A stretch of DNA of 64,000 bases from Clonostachys chloroleuca. Lineage: Eukaryota; Ascomycota; Sordariomycetes; Hypocreales; Bionectriaceae. The translations under genes and the position numbers were made by a program. A model generated the notes under the pieces. It was not told the DNA's origin. It saw only the letters and a program-made list of their open reading frames with translations, and searched no databases. The DNA is taken from positions 25,110,001 to 25,174,000 of the forward strand of contig JBANAY010000003.1 of NCBI GenBank assembly GCA_037952775.1. Reading direction: 5' to 3'. Below, piece after piece: positions 9,423 through 19,742 of this stretch (the first letter of the stretch is position 1; each line of letters begins with the position of its first letter).

Positions 9423-10972
9423 CTTGCTGGGTGGCCGGGGAATAGTTGAATAACTGGCTCTTTAGGAGAATGGTCGACTTATAATGCTGTGGCTCTGACT
9501 TGTGTCCGTTGCTTACTGCTGATGACACCGCAGTGGTGAATAGACGTAATATTTGATTATATTCATGCAACGATATGTGGACGGATGATTGAAGCACAAG
9601 TATAAACGAAGGTAGAGGGGTCTCAAGATCTTGAATACAAGTTTCCCCAGATTCCGCGGGGCTGTGCCGCTTCCCGTTGAGATCGGCTAGCCGAAGCCAC
9701 GACATTCAAGTCGGCTAGAAGATGCAACATGGGGCCAATAAGAATCAAGGTCCGTTGTTCATGGGCGGATGGCCCGGGCACTATCGACATTGCGTGACAT
9801 CACCACCTAGCAATTGGATTGAATCACGCTGAGTTTATGACATAAGATGTACATCAGCCAACGCAAGCCCGTGACGTGGACCTCATTAATTGCTTCCGCG
9901 TGTGTTTGGGGCGCGTTGAAGACTAACGGTATCCAGAGATGAATCAATGACGGTCCAGAACTCCATCACTTCACTGTGCGTGAAAAGCATCAACCGAAAC
10001 TTGTACGCCCTAATAGTTCAGAAATTTCGCCTTGGGCTGGTTGCAATGGATGCTGTTCCACTTCTTCACCTTTGCCAGGGATATGAGGACTCGTGTGAAT
10101 GCGAAATGGTTCATTGGCAACAAATTGTGACTTGAGGAAGGAGTTAATATCGCACAAATAAAGCGAGCTGATTCTACCGGATTCGGTTAATGACACCAGA
10201 AACCAAATGCAGATTCATACCCACGCAAATCAGTGAACTATCATATGCCCTGACCGACAGTACATCCAAGTCCAGGCCATGTAAAGCTCCACGTAAGCTC
10301 AATCAAATTCTAATCCCCCGACGCTGCGCCGCGCAAACCTTTCATAAAATGCCTTTATTGGCCATTGTACTGGCTATGACAGGGCATGAGACGACAGAAA
10401 ACAAGAGATTGGTAGAACACACACTTATCCCCGGCAATGTCCTTTCCGGCTCACCTCCGACAGCATATCAAGACTTATAAATGCTTAACATATCACAGGC
10501 CCCTCGGGGAAATCCCGACGGTTTATGTAGCAAGGCGCAACTCAGGCCATTTTGGCCACAGGGATTGCTTGTACAACTTCCTATCTGACAAGGACTACGT
10601 AGACAGCTACGATCGAGAACAGCGGCCATTGCCTGGTTAGGACCTCACATTGAAGCGTAACGAGGCCCATAACTTGTTTGTGGGACCGTCTGAAACCTAT
10701 CAGAATTCAACCATGTTTGGGCACGGAACCCGCCATATCTCACAAGGGCTGTGGTTCCAGAATTGATTGCATTGGAAATTGTCGTCACGAATATTCCCGG
10801 AATTTAAAGTAAACCCCAAAAGTCTGGTGATATTGAGAAAAATCGAAAAGCATATCTTATAGCCCTCGCCCTCTTTCCTCTTGCCATTCTATCATAAAGC
10901 ATTTGTAATCAAATAAATTTCATCTTGAAGCAATTCTACGTCCACTTAAAAAAATTTTGCACTTCTTACAAG
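9423..10972. other. Intergenic, 1.5 kb
   Basis: It holds the promoter of the hydrolase on the left and of the small secreted protein on the right. Short frames in the middle lack signal peptide, family motif or consistent splicing, so I call no gene. Confidence 0.55.
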
Positions 10973-11287
10973 ATGCGCGTCTCACTTCTCATCTTCGCTT
11001 CTCTGGCTACGGCCACCTCTGCCCAGGTCATCCGAGCCACGACCTATCTAGATGCTAAGTGCGGCCAAATGAACGCCAACACATATGTTTCCCCCACTTC
11101 ACAATGTGCCACCTTAACCGTTGGTACCATGGCGGCTGTCAAAATATCTACCTCTGACGAAGGAGTAACGCTGGAGGGTTACTCGACTACCGGATGCTCG
11201 GGATCACCTGCCATCACTATTACCGAGAAGGATACCTGCATCGACCTTACTGGTCTGAATATCTTGAGTTGGAAAGGGATTTTCTAA
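10973..11287 (+). CDS. Small secreted protein, four cysteines
   Basis: A protein of 104 residues from ATG 10973. A clear signal peptide (MRVSLLIFASLATATSAQ) precedes a mature part of about 86 residues with four cysteines (AKC, SQC, TGCSGS and DTC), enough for two disulfides. The rest is rich in Thr, Ser and Val, as in small beta-rich secreted proteins of ascomycetes. The start is chosen because the signal peptide begins exactly there; an upstream in-frame codon adds an unlikely Lys/Phe-rich stretch. I do not recognise the family. Size, signal peptide and cysteines make it a candidate effector or surface protein, but this is inference from composition only. Confidence 0.7.
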   Translation: MRVSLLIFASLATATSAQVIRATTYLDAKCGQMNANTYVSPTSQCATLTVGTMAAVKISTSDEGVTLEGYSTTGCSGSPAITITEKDTCIDLTGLNILSWKGIF

Positions 11288-11859
11288 CAAACTCGCCGGA
11301 AAAGATTTTAAATGGGTCAGATACCAAAGGGGGGAAACCAATGTGACAATATGCAAGGCTTTGAGCTCTATCCCGCGATGCCTTCCAAACTTGGCACACA
11401 TTGTATTGAAAAAGACACGGCTATAGCAATTACAACTATTGTTTTTCTTTGGCTCGACAGTGATCTTATGTATTTAAACCTGGGCGATTGCAAAGTAAAG
11501 CATCTATCATTTCAAACAAATACTCCCTAGCTACGTGGTCAACCGCAGACGTATTTTGTCTATCTAGATTGAAGATATCCCAGAACTGGAAGTCACTTGG
11601 GCCACAAACCCAAGGAAAACGAGTCAGTGCCTTCCAGCCTGTAGAAGACACGACTGACACACTCTTTCGTCATTAGATGTACTATTCTCGAGAGCCCTGG
11701 TCAGCGCCCAGATACTCTCCTCCAGAACCCTTCACGGGCCACCTCTTCAAACTCTTTGCATCTTCCAGAGAAGGCCCTAATCTTGGAAATTTTTAGACGA
11801 GGTTCACGGTGATTTCTCGACTTCGATATAAGGACATGGTAAAAAAGAGGCAAAAATAT
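11288..11859. other. Intergenic
   Basis: This is the 3' flank of the small secreted protein and of the tRNA. Nothing else is recognised. Confidence 0.6.
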
Positions 11860-11952
11860 TGGACGAACAGGGAATCGAACCCTGGACCACTCCCAAGCGT
11901 TCCGTATATGAAAACATGCTAAGGGAGTATTATACCACTAAACCATTCGCCC
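11860..11952 (-). tRNA. tRNA-Ala (anticodon AGC), with 21-nt intron
   Basis: Read on the minus strand, the acceptor arms GGGCGAA and TTCGTCC pair over seven positions with a G3-U70 wobble, the identity signal of alanine tRNA. The D arm (GGTTTAGTGGTATAATA), the anticodon stem CTCCC/GGGAG with loop TTAGCA, and the T arm GTTCGATTC are all present, and the discriminator base is A (11860). The anticodon is AGC. A 21-nt intron (11916-11896) interrupts the loop one base 3' of the anticodon, the standard place for nuclear tRNA introns. The mature tRNA would be about 72 nt before CCA addition. Internal A and B boxes should drive RNA polymerase III; a run of T on the minus strand (A6 at 11841-11846 on plus) could terminate it. 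Confidence 0.92.
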
Positions 11953-13264
11953 CAGACGGGTTTCTCGATTTTCCAAATTCCGTTCCTATGTCACATGGCT
12001 CTCATCCCGGAAATTGTAATCACAGTCCTCGATGCGATTATTTCGAAAACTTGTACACGCTGTTCAGGTACTTCATTGATTACGAGTCCCAGAAGATTTG
12101 TCACAGATAGCTGTAGATGCACGACAGCTCTTTCCTCAGCTGCTGTAAGTAGCCACGTCTTGAGATATCCCGTAACTTGAGTCCTCGCCCCTGTACATCA
12201 TCTTTTGGCATTCTTTCTACTCGCTTCACAGGCGCAGAAAGTTTAGAGAGATCTAGATGATGATACGACCTCCGTTAAGCTCACAGAGAATATGGTAAAT
12301 CATCGGGCATATCGAAATTGTCATAAATCTAACAGTATCAACCAGGTGTGATGCCAACCCTCCATAACAAACACTTGACATATATTTCTTCATTCCCCAA
12401 CATTAATAAGCCCTTTCTCGTCCACCATGACAGTTGAAGAAGCAGTAGCGTAAGATGAAAAGGGATAAAATCCTTACGCGTGGTCAACACTAATTCTTTT
12501 GCCATTGATAAAGCACAGTAAGCAACTTCGGCGTAATGGGAACGACATCAGTCTTCCTTCGGTACTGTTTGATGAAGGTTCCCGGTTGCTTTGAAGCGCA
12601 ATACATCTATACGATATAGTAGATACAAATGAGGAAATAATAATTCATGGTTACAGGGGGAGGGCCACCACGCGGTTCTAATTTAATACTGAACCCTGTG
12701 CCGCATGGCCACATTGGCTCATCCTGTACTGTTTCGGGGCGCAGAAGTGCCTCATGTGGCCGAGAGAGTGGCATGAAAACGGCACCCTTATAATTGCTAA
12801 TAATCTACTGCATGCAGTGCAATCTAACAGGAGGGACTTGAGTTACCATGGTATTTCACGATACTAGGAACAGCGTCTTGGCAGATCCTCAAGATTGTGT
12901 ATGAAGACCAAATGAGGAATTCGTTGCTCCGTACCGGCATAACATCCTGCCCCCTACTCCCCGCTGGCTCATCAGCTTACTCGAGTTCGAGAAGGGTTCA
13001 GAAAAATGGTAGCGTACCACGCTTATATTTGAATTTTAACAGAAACAGGAAGGATGTGCGGTCTCAATGCTTGAACAGGGACAGAAATAATAGTTGGCTA
13101 AAAAAGCGGCAGAGCTCGTTAACAGCTTCAGGTATAAAACTGTCAAGCTCGTCCTAGCGGACTAGAATACCAACTCATTACAGCAGTCAGCAGAGTCGCG
13201 AATTCCATTCCCCAAGAACCGACGTCATTCTTTAGGAGGAATAAACAAAATATTTTCTTCAAAC
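11953..13264. other. Intergenic, 1.3 kb
   Basis: Only short unsupported frames are seen. A frame of 86 codons at 12897-13157 has no recognisable motif. The final 100 bases hold the NIS1-like promoter. Confidence 0.55.
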
Positions 13265-13776
13265 ATGCGGCCGTCAATTGCAGCCATACTGGCTGTGTGT
13301 GTTTGTTCCTCTAAGGCCGCGATAATTGGTGTTTTAGCGCCTGAGACGATTCGGATTGGTTCCGTGGCCGATCTCAAGATCTGGACTGGCAGTGTAAAGC
13401 CACGCGCCGATGATGTCGCCGTCGCTTTCGGGTGGTCTCCCCGCGGTTCTGCAGTCGAGGGGAACATTGGGAATCTTCTGCGGTACACTTACCTTGGGCC
13501 CTGTAAGCTCCATCCCACTGATTACCCATCCAGAAGAGTGCCAATTTTGCATTACGAATAAACTGACAACTCCGATACGCAGACGAGTCCAGTCTAGGCC
13601 TCTTCAACATATCAATCCCTGTACGATTTCCGGCTGATATTCCCAAGGGTGAAGGTGTTATCTCAGCATCCATCTTCAGTTTGCTACATGATCAAAATGT
13701 TGCCAACTTAAGAAACTTCCAGATCAATGTCACCTTCGACTACAAGACCACCTCTCCTAATTACGTCTTTCAATGA
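13265..13776 (+). CDS. Secreted NIS1-like protein (candidate effector)
   Basis: Exons 13265-13502 and 13583-13776 are joined in phase 1 across an 80-bp GT-AG intron, giving 143 residues. A signal peptide covers about residues 1-19. The mature part has no cysteine and follows the pattern I associate with fungal necrosis-inducing secreted protein 1 (NIS1): VLAPETIRIG near its start, DDVAVAFGWSPR, TYLGP at the exon end, then ISIPVRFP, KGEGVISASIFSLL and FQINVTFDYKT. NIS1 proteins are small, conserved in Ascomycota and Basidiomycota, and in Colletotrichum and Magnaporthe are reported to bind the plant kinases BAK1 and BIK1 and dampen pattern-triggered immunity. The intron position and the open frame on both sides support an intact gene. 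The family call rests on memory of the pattern rather than an alignment, so confidence in function is moderate while the gene model is good. Confidence 0.7.
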
Positions 13777-14501
13777 GGCCATTCAAGCTGGGAAAAACTC
13801 GCTTGACATTTGGGGCAACTTTTCGTTTAGCAGATCGCTCAAAATAGACGACGGCAATGCTTCTCAATTGGCCAACAGTGGGGATGATGTATATTAGCAT
13901 GATTTAACTACTGCTATATCAGCCAGTTCTTCACATCTCAGCGTTGAATCATCTTCGATTAATCAGATTAATATCTACAAATCCTATTTTCATACTTATT
14001 CTACTAAAGCATGCTCTAAATTAGAACTTTGCAATACATCTTAACAGTAGAAGCAAACCAACATGCGTGAGGCTGGCTCCATCCGAGCCCAAATCGACCG
14101 GTTTATACGGGCCAAATAACCAAAGATATTCTTCCGAAGCTCACACAAATGTGTCTAATGTATAATACAGTCACGCCACAGTATTTGGTGCCAAGACGGG
14201 ATATTGCCGAATCCCTTGGCTGATCCTGCTACGCCCCTGCCAAGTTGCTGGGGAGCGGAGCCTACCGCACAGCCACTCGCAAAAAAAGGCTGACCAAGCT
14301 GCCCGAGATAACGCCCATGAAAGAGCCCAATGCATTGAGAATAGAACAAAGATGAATATTATGGTATTTAATGGCACGATATTCCACCTCTTGAGTTCGT
14401 GCAAGCAGCGCTTATATCGACTAGTCCTTCTCATTTGGCCAAATACAGCCAACTTAAATCCCGTTGCCAGCCTAAAGATTATTAGACGCATATGAGCAAT
14501 C
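13777..14501. other. Intergenic
   Basis: No gene is recognised. The region separates the NIS1-like gene from the DUF7730-like gene, both on the plus strand. Confidence 0.55.
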
Positions 14502-15647
14502 ATGGAAGTTGAGGTTTCCCGAGACTTTCTATTGGACGCGGACGACCAAGTTCAAAGTCCGCTTTTCCGGCTACCGCTGGAAGTTCGGCGTACAATATAC
14601 GAACATGCATTCAGGGAGCAGCCTGTTGACGACGGCAACTACGTCAAAGGCATTAGTGACGAAAATTTCATAGTGGATGAGTGTCAAGACCAACACGATT
14701 CTGCTCACAATACTCTTGAAATTGACGGAATCCTGCCCAATTGGCTTCGTCCGGGGTGTACCACTCGGTTGAAGACAGAGACAGCCCTGCTCAGGACCTG
14801 CCAGTCAGCGTACACCGAAGCGTCTTCGCTCCTCGTATCTACCATGGCACTTAGATGCTACCAAGGCTATGGTCCTAGAGTCAAGCCATACCAATATCTC
14901 AAGCGCTTAACCGATGCGCAGCGTTCAGACGTGCATCGTCTCCATTTGTTTACTCAAGTACGAGACTTCGACCGCCATGGTCCTTGGCTTCGACAACAGC
15001 TCGAGCCAGTCGCGAAAAGTCTTCAACACCTCACCATCACTCTACGTGATCTAGGGGGCTCGCCGGAAACCCCCATGCTTCTCAATCCCTACCAATCGGG
15101 AGTGGCCAAAAGCCAAGCCATGAGCCAATTCATGGAAAAGACTGAGAGGGGCGAAGAATTGAATATTCCACCAGCTAGCTGGGCCAGCAGCTTCGCGTTT
15201 TTCCCAGCTCTGAAAACTCTCACAATGGAGCTAGAAGACCAAGAGGGGAGGGAGAGTGAACTGGAAGCATTTGCACAGTGGGCAACAACTTGGAGGTTCC
15301 CGCTTGGGGGTAACCAGTTCATGAGCTCAAAGACAGCCCCCTTGAGTCGGGCATGGCAGCGCCCTCGGCCGCAATATGATGATGAACTCTACGGTTCCTC
15401 CAAACCACCTCCCCGGGTAACCACCTGGACAATCCGATGGGACGCGCCGCCTACTAGGACAGTAGCCAATGATGTTGCGAGCCAGGAGGAAGCAATTCCA
15501 ACAACCACGGAGACTGATGATGAGCCCCTTATTCACCGTCCAGCCTACGATCCGCGCTTAGGGGGCTTAACTCAATCTTTGCGCATGCATCGGAATCAAG
15601 TCTTCGCCAACTGGCAGAGTGGGGTGTCATATAAGAAAATGCCTTGA
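14502..15647 (+). CDS. DUF7730/2EXR-like protein
   Basis: An intronless gene of 381 residues from ATG 14502. Near the N-terminus (about residues 18-38) it carries PLFRLPLEVRRTIYEHAF, the signature that opens the F-box-related 2EXR/DUF7730 domain common in filamentous ascomycetes. It continues with the typical ALLRTCQSAYTEASSLL and a later FFPALKTLTMELED block. These proteins belong to large, fast-expanding lineage-specific families; they are thought to act as adaptor-like proteins, but no biochemical role is established. The C-terminal 80 residues are Thr/Arg/Pro-rich and probably disordered. An F-box gene follows in convergent orientation. Confidence 0.8.
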   Translation: MEVEVSRDFLLDADDQVQSPLFRLPLEVRRTIYEHAFREQPVDDGNYVKGISDENFIVDECQDQHDSAHNTLEIDGILPNWLRPGCTTRLKTETALLRTCQSAYTEASSLLVSTMALRCYQGYGPRVKPYQYLKRLTDAQRSDVHRLHLFTQVRDFDRHGPWLRQQLEPVAKSLQHLTITLRDLGGSPETPMLLNPYQSGVAKSQAMSQFMEKTERGEELNIPPASWASSFAFFPALKTLTMELEDQEGRESELEAFAQWATTWRFPLGGNQFMSSKTAPLSRAWQRPRPQYDDELYGSSKPPPRVTTWTIRWDAPPTRTVANDVASQEEAIPTTTETDDEPLIHRPAYDPRLGGLTQSLRMHRNQVFANWQSGVSYKKMP

Positions 15648-16042
15648 GACTTATTAGTGCAGTATATATTTCTATTTCACTCGGTCTTCTTTCGCCTCCG
15701 CGTTTCTCTTGGAGCACATGTTTTGGTCTTTCAGGTCTAGATCGTATTATAAATTCCAAGGGCGGAATACACACACACAGGTATGAGGGGAATACTATGA
15801 GCATCTCGCGATAATCGTCAAACATGAGAATTGCTCTAGCCAAGGTAGAAATATCTTCAATGCAATCAGGGGGACTGTGCTAGCTCCGTTTGCTTATCCT
15901 CGTATTCAAATAAACAAAAGCTTTGTTGCTTCAGTTCCCAACAATATTATATGTTTACTACCCTATCTCGTTAGGGTTTCCGTGCACGGTGGTGATTATT
16001 CTATTAAAATGAACGGGAAAAATGATCTTAGTGACTCGGCCA
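15648..16042. other. Convergent intergenic spacer
   Basis: This is the 3' flank of two convergent genes. It is AT-rich with a short (AC)n stretch near 15771-15780. Nothing else is seen. Confidence 0.6.
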
Positions 16043-17602
16043 CTACCATAACGACGTTGACTCATGGTCCTGTGTAAACAACTTAAGGTAATCCGAATAT
16101 CTTGTTGGGACGACTTCGGTTACTACCTTCGTCGGTCTGACTGGCTCACGGTCCATCAAATCTCGAATAATGCCTTCCTTGATCTCGGTAACTAGACCTT
16201 CAATGACGCTCCCGTCGGTGTCCATAGCCAGGTCGTTACGTCTTCCTACTTCAGCTTGTAAAAACGAGTTGAACTCCTTCGAGCAGGAAGCCATCTCGAT
16301 TGCTTCGCCCACACTGAGCTTGACATCCTTGACTCTGTCATGCTCCATGTTCATCGCGGGGAGGATCCTAATTTCTTGGTTCTGATCCTGCTCGACGAAA
16401 GCTGGCACTGTAAACCAGCCGGAAAGCGAAAGGGTTGCAAGGGAGTAGGTGGTGGCCAGAGGGATGAGAATATCTGACCAAAAGCATCGCTGTAGGCCTT
16501 GAGAAGGGGGCCCGACAATTGCGCAATCTCTAAGTCCAACATATTCAAGGGTGTGTCCATGGAAGCTGAGAAAATCCAAGAAATCAGATGTCAAAAATTC
16601 AACCTGCGAAAACCGGAGCCTTCGTATGCGATGCCATGTGTACTCTCTCGGTAGAATATAACCTGAATTGGCGTAATAAATACCAGTCCCGAAGAATGCG
16701 CCATTGATACTGACTTCCAAGACTTCGAGATCGGGAGCCGAGCATAGAAACTTCTTGAGTCGGTTCTTGGAGAGAGTTCGGTCGGCCCTCTCCCTTTCAT
16801 CATCTTCACTTGCGGCCCAGATGCATAGTTTCAGCGCGTGGAGGCTCTGAATGCTTTTCCTTATCTGGGAGTAGACATCATCTTCCTCCTGGAAAACTTC
16901 GAGAGCGAGTGCATCGACCTGCAGCGTCCTCAGTTGAGACTCAGTGAAGGCGCCTAACAACGAGGATAACAAGTAAACACCAGGAAGGGCGATTTTGTGC
17001 GGGAAGACGCTAAAATTGAAAGCTGGCAAGACAGAGCAGTGTGTCAAATCACCGTGCCGTTGACTAAGAAATTGGTAAGCCGGGTTGCTGCGTAAATGAT
17101 CTGGCTGGAAGCTTCGGGCGTCTCGGATATGCAGATTCTGCAGGTTATTGAAGCGCCGACAAGCAATCTGAATGTCTTGCGAAGTCTCCAAGGCCTTAAA
17201 AGCTTCGTCTTGGGCAGCCAGCAGTAGGTTGTAATGCATCATGCTCTCGGCCCAGTCATCCTCTGAGAGGCCGGCATCGCGCGCCACATGATTCCCAGAG
17301 GTCAACGGCTTTGTCATAGAAAGCTTCAAAGACCTAACAGTACTGTAAGGATAAAAGACGTTCATCAAGCAAACGACTGAAGATGTATGGCGGCTGAAAA
17401 CGGGATCTGAGGATATGTCGCGCAGCCGGTTGATGCTCTCGGGCAGCAGCGCAAAAGTCACTCTTGTGCCTAAGGCAGGGAGCCCAACTTCGCCAAACAG
17501 CCGGCAGACTAAGCGGAGATTAGATAGATCGGTGTCGCTCGCGAGACGTTTGCATATTTGCAGGATGAGCTCATTCGGCAGGGATGACAGGGTGATTGCC
17601 AT
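16043..17602 (-). CDS. F-box protein
   Basis: An intronless gene of 519 residues from ATG 17602. An F-box motif opens the protein (LSSLPNELILQICKRL, then LSNLRLVCRLFGEVGLPAL, about residues 5-45), which would bind Skp1 in an SCF ubiquitin ligase. The remaining 470 residues look like a poorly conserved leucine-rich fold (LRTLQVDALAL, LEVLEVSING, RIRRLRFSQVEFLT, LEYVGLRDC), probably the substrate-recognition part. The target is unknown. Such F-box genes are numerous and variable in filamentous fungi. The upstream region contains a 15-bp direct repeat at 17898 and 18027. Confidence 0.82.
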   Translation of the reverse strand: MAITLSSLPNELILQICKRLASDTDLSNLRLVCRLFGEVGLPALGTRVTFALLPESINRLRDISSDPVFSRHTSSVVCLMNVFYPYSTVRSLKLSMTKPLTSGNHVARDAGLSEDDWAESMMHYNLLLAAQDEAFKALETSQDIQIACRRFNNLQNLHIRDARSFQPDHLRSNPAYQFLSQRHGDLTHCSVLPAFNFSVFPHKIALPGVYLLSSLLGAFTESQLRTLQVDALALEVFQEEDDVYSQIRKSIQSLHALKLCIWAASEDDERERADRTLSKNRLKKFLCSAPDLEVLEVSINGAFFGTGIYYANSGYILPREYTWHRIRRLRFSQVEFLTSDFLDFLSFHGHTLEYVGLRDCAIVGPPSQGLQRCFWSDILIPLATTYSLATLSLSGWFTVPAFVEQDQNQEIRILPAMNMEHDRVKDVKLSVGEAIEMASCSKEFNSFLQAEVGRRNDLAMDTDGSVIEGLVTEIKEGIIRDLMDREPVRPTKVVTEVVPTRYSDYLKLFTQDHESTSLW

Positions 17603-18224
17603 CGTGCCTGAGCAGGACTAGGACGATAGTTGTGGGATTCAGAAGGCAACACAATCGCCGTCAATAGCTCGTAGACAACCAGAGAGGCGGAGGAAAGAGG
17701 TGACTGGTGGCTGCAATCATGAGAGGTATAGGGATGAGATGGATGGATTATGGATAGATTGCGGATGAGGGGCAGTAACACTCCATGCATACACCCTATT
17801 ACAAAGTCCCAGGCTGATTAGCTAGATTGGTCAGGGTCCACTAAGTGCTGGTCGCGCAGACGTCTCAGGTCAGCACCCAAAGCCAGCCCTGGCTTTCGTT
17901 GATCACGCCAGTTGTTGGTGTTGTTGCTGTGGTTATTGTTTAAAGCCGGTAGATCCCGAAGGCAAAGGGCGCCTATCTAGAGCTATGTATATATTATTTA
18001 CATGTATATTTTCTACACAGGAAGGTGTTGATCACGCCAGTGGAAGTATACCATCCTAAATTATATATTGTCGCCTTGTACTGTGGCCTCGCGTGGCACG
18101 TCAATACTGCGTAGGCTCCATGAACGGATGATGAAGAGGCCTAAGAGCTGTCCACGGCAATTCAAGCCAGAAATACAAATATCTTCACTTATACGCCACT
18201 ACTGCTTACAATTAAGGCAGTGAT
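17603..18224. other. Intergenic, upstream of F-box gene
   Basis: It contains a 15-bp direct repeat, GTTGATCACGCCAGT, at 17898-17912 and 18027-18041, on opposite sides of a very AT-rich stretch. No gene is seen. Confidence 0.5.
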
Positions 18225-19742
18225 TCAATTCCAGACTCCTTCCCCCAAGTATCTAGGCTCCGGAGTCGCCCAGCTACCATTCTGCTCTGTAGATCTGCTT
18301 TCCCTAGCGATATTTTCCATCGAATGATGATCATTCGACGTGAAGTCCTTCTGAATTAACTGCAATTCGATTTGTTCTTCATCAGTAATTTCACCATCTT
18401 TGACCTCCTCAGGCTTATAGCAAGCGCACTGCGGCAACGTCGCTGCCTCACCAACCCAAAATGTATCCACAGCCCACTTGTATAGCCTCCAGAGTGCACT
18501 GACGAACACGATATCGGCCACAAGGACTGCCATGATTAGGTTAGCGGGGTTCTTGAGCACCCTAACTTTGCATAGATATGTCGTAGAAAGCACAGCCGGC
18601 TCAATGGTCAGATCGACGCTGGGAAACTCCGATGGGTCAAAAGATTTGGCACCAGTATCGTGGAGTCCCCAGCTGAATGCTTCACTCATGTTCTTGCGGG
18701 TAAACGCGAGGCTTTGGGTAATGGCTTTTAGGAGAGCCGGCCGACTTAGTATATTCGGCATAGAGGCGTCATCGCGCCCCAGGTCCGCCAGAACTGTAAA
18801 ATATGTGGCTTTGGAGAAGTTATTTGCTGACTCCCAAAAATCCAAATCGGGAACATCGTCGCCTCCAAGCGCAGCAAACGTAGTTATGTTCCTTCGTGAG
18901 GCACAAAAGTCGATGAAGGTGCGAGTATCTGGACCCTGCCTCTGATTTAAGAAACAGTCAAGACGCAAGAAGTCTTTGTCCATAATGTCCTGCTCTGTAG
19001 CAATCTGCTTCTCTGGTAGCAGGTCGACCGAGACAACCCCGTTGTACCAGCGATTCTCCCGTTTTTTATTGCTTTCTGCAAACTTCCACATCATATCGGC
19101 CCAGTAAGTTCGCATCATAGAGTGACCCCAATGAAGATTCGCCTGGTATGATTGGTTACTGTAGATAAAGGACCGGTAGTGTCGATAGGGCGGGCCAACG
19201 GGATCGAAAGGCCCATTGAGCTGGACGTAGGTTCGCCCTTCTTTACTACCGAAATAGCACACAATTGTCGTAGTCACTGTCCCGCCGACAGGCAACATGG
19301 CCATTTGTGATGCTGATCGCGTTTGAGTATCGAAATCACAAAAGATGGAGGAGATATTGCATTGCTCAAGAGGCTGGTTATGGTAGACTAAAGACCCAAG
19401 GTTCTCGGTCTGTTCGTCATCTGTGAACTTCCATACACTCTCGATTGTATAAGGAATGGCTGATTTATTTGTGTATATCTGGGCCTGAAGCGGGATGACG
19501 GTATCTTCGCAGCTCGGGTGTGCTCCTACGAGGAACGTGGGCCAATTCGACAGCCAATCTCTCTGAGAGCTTGTTTCATTTGGATTAACGGATGATCTCG
19601 GAGTTAACTCGTATCCTTGGCCCGCAACGTTGAGGAGAGAGAACCCCGCTATGGCAATCACCCCACCGACGGCTAATACTGGTGTGAACCACCGGTAGGG
19701 ATAGTGTCGTATCAAGGAGTAAGAGTACAATGACTTGTACAT
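18225..19742 (-). CDS. Membrane protein of unknown function, two terminal TM segments
   Basis: A protein of 505 residues from the first true ATG at 19742; the open frame continues upstream only through non-ATG codons. One membrane span lies near residues 20-40 (TPVLAVGGVIAIAGFSLLNV), just after the motif RHYPYRWFTP that I have seen in a family of uncharacterised fungal membrane proteins. A second span lies near 400-425 (LIMAVLVADIVFVSALW). The roughly 360 residues between have several N-glycosylation sequons and scattered cysteines, so they are probably extracytoplasmic. The C-terminal 80 residues are acidic and hydrophilic, likely cytosolic. I know no function for the family. Confidence 0.72.
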   Translation of the reverse strand: MYKSLYSYSLIRHYPYRWFTPVLAVGGVIAIAGFSLLNVAGQGYELTPRSSVNPNETSSQRDWLSNWPTFLVGAHPSCEDTVIPLQAQIYTNKSAIPYTIESVWKFTDDEQTENLGSLVYHNQPLEQCNISSIFCDFDTQTRSASQMAMLPVGGTVTTTIVCYFGSKEGRTYVQLNGPFDPVGPPYRHYRSFIYSNQSYQANLHWGHSMMRTYWADMMWKFAESNKKRENRWYNGVVSVDLLPEKQIATEQDIMDKDFLRLDCFLNQRQGPDTRTFIDFCASRRNITTFAALGGDDVPDLDFWESANNFSKATYFTVLADLGRDDASMPNILSRPALLKAITQSLAFTRKNMSEAFSWGLHDTGAKSFDPSEFPSVDLTIEPAVLSTTYLCKVRVLKNPANLIMAVLVADIVFVSALWRLYKWAVDTFWVGEAATLPQCACYKPEEVKDGEITDEEQIELQLIQKDFTSNDHHSMENIARESRSTEQNGSWATPEPRYLGEGVWN

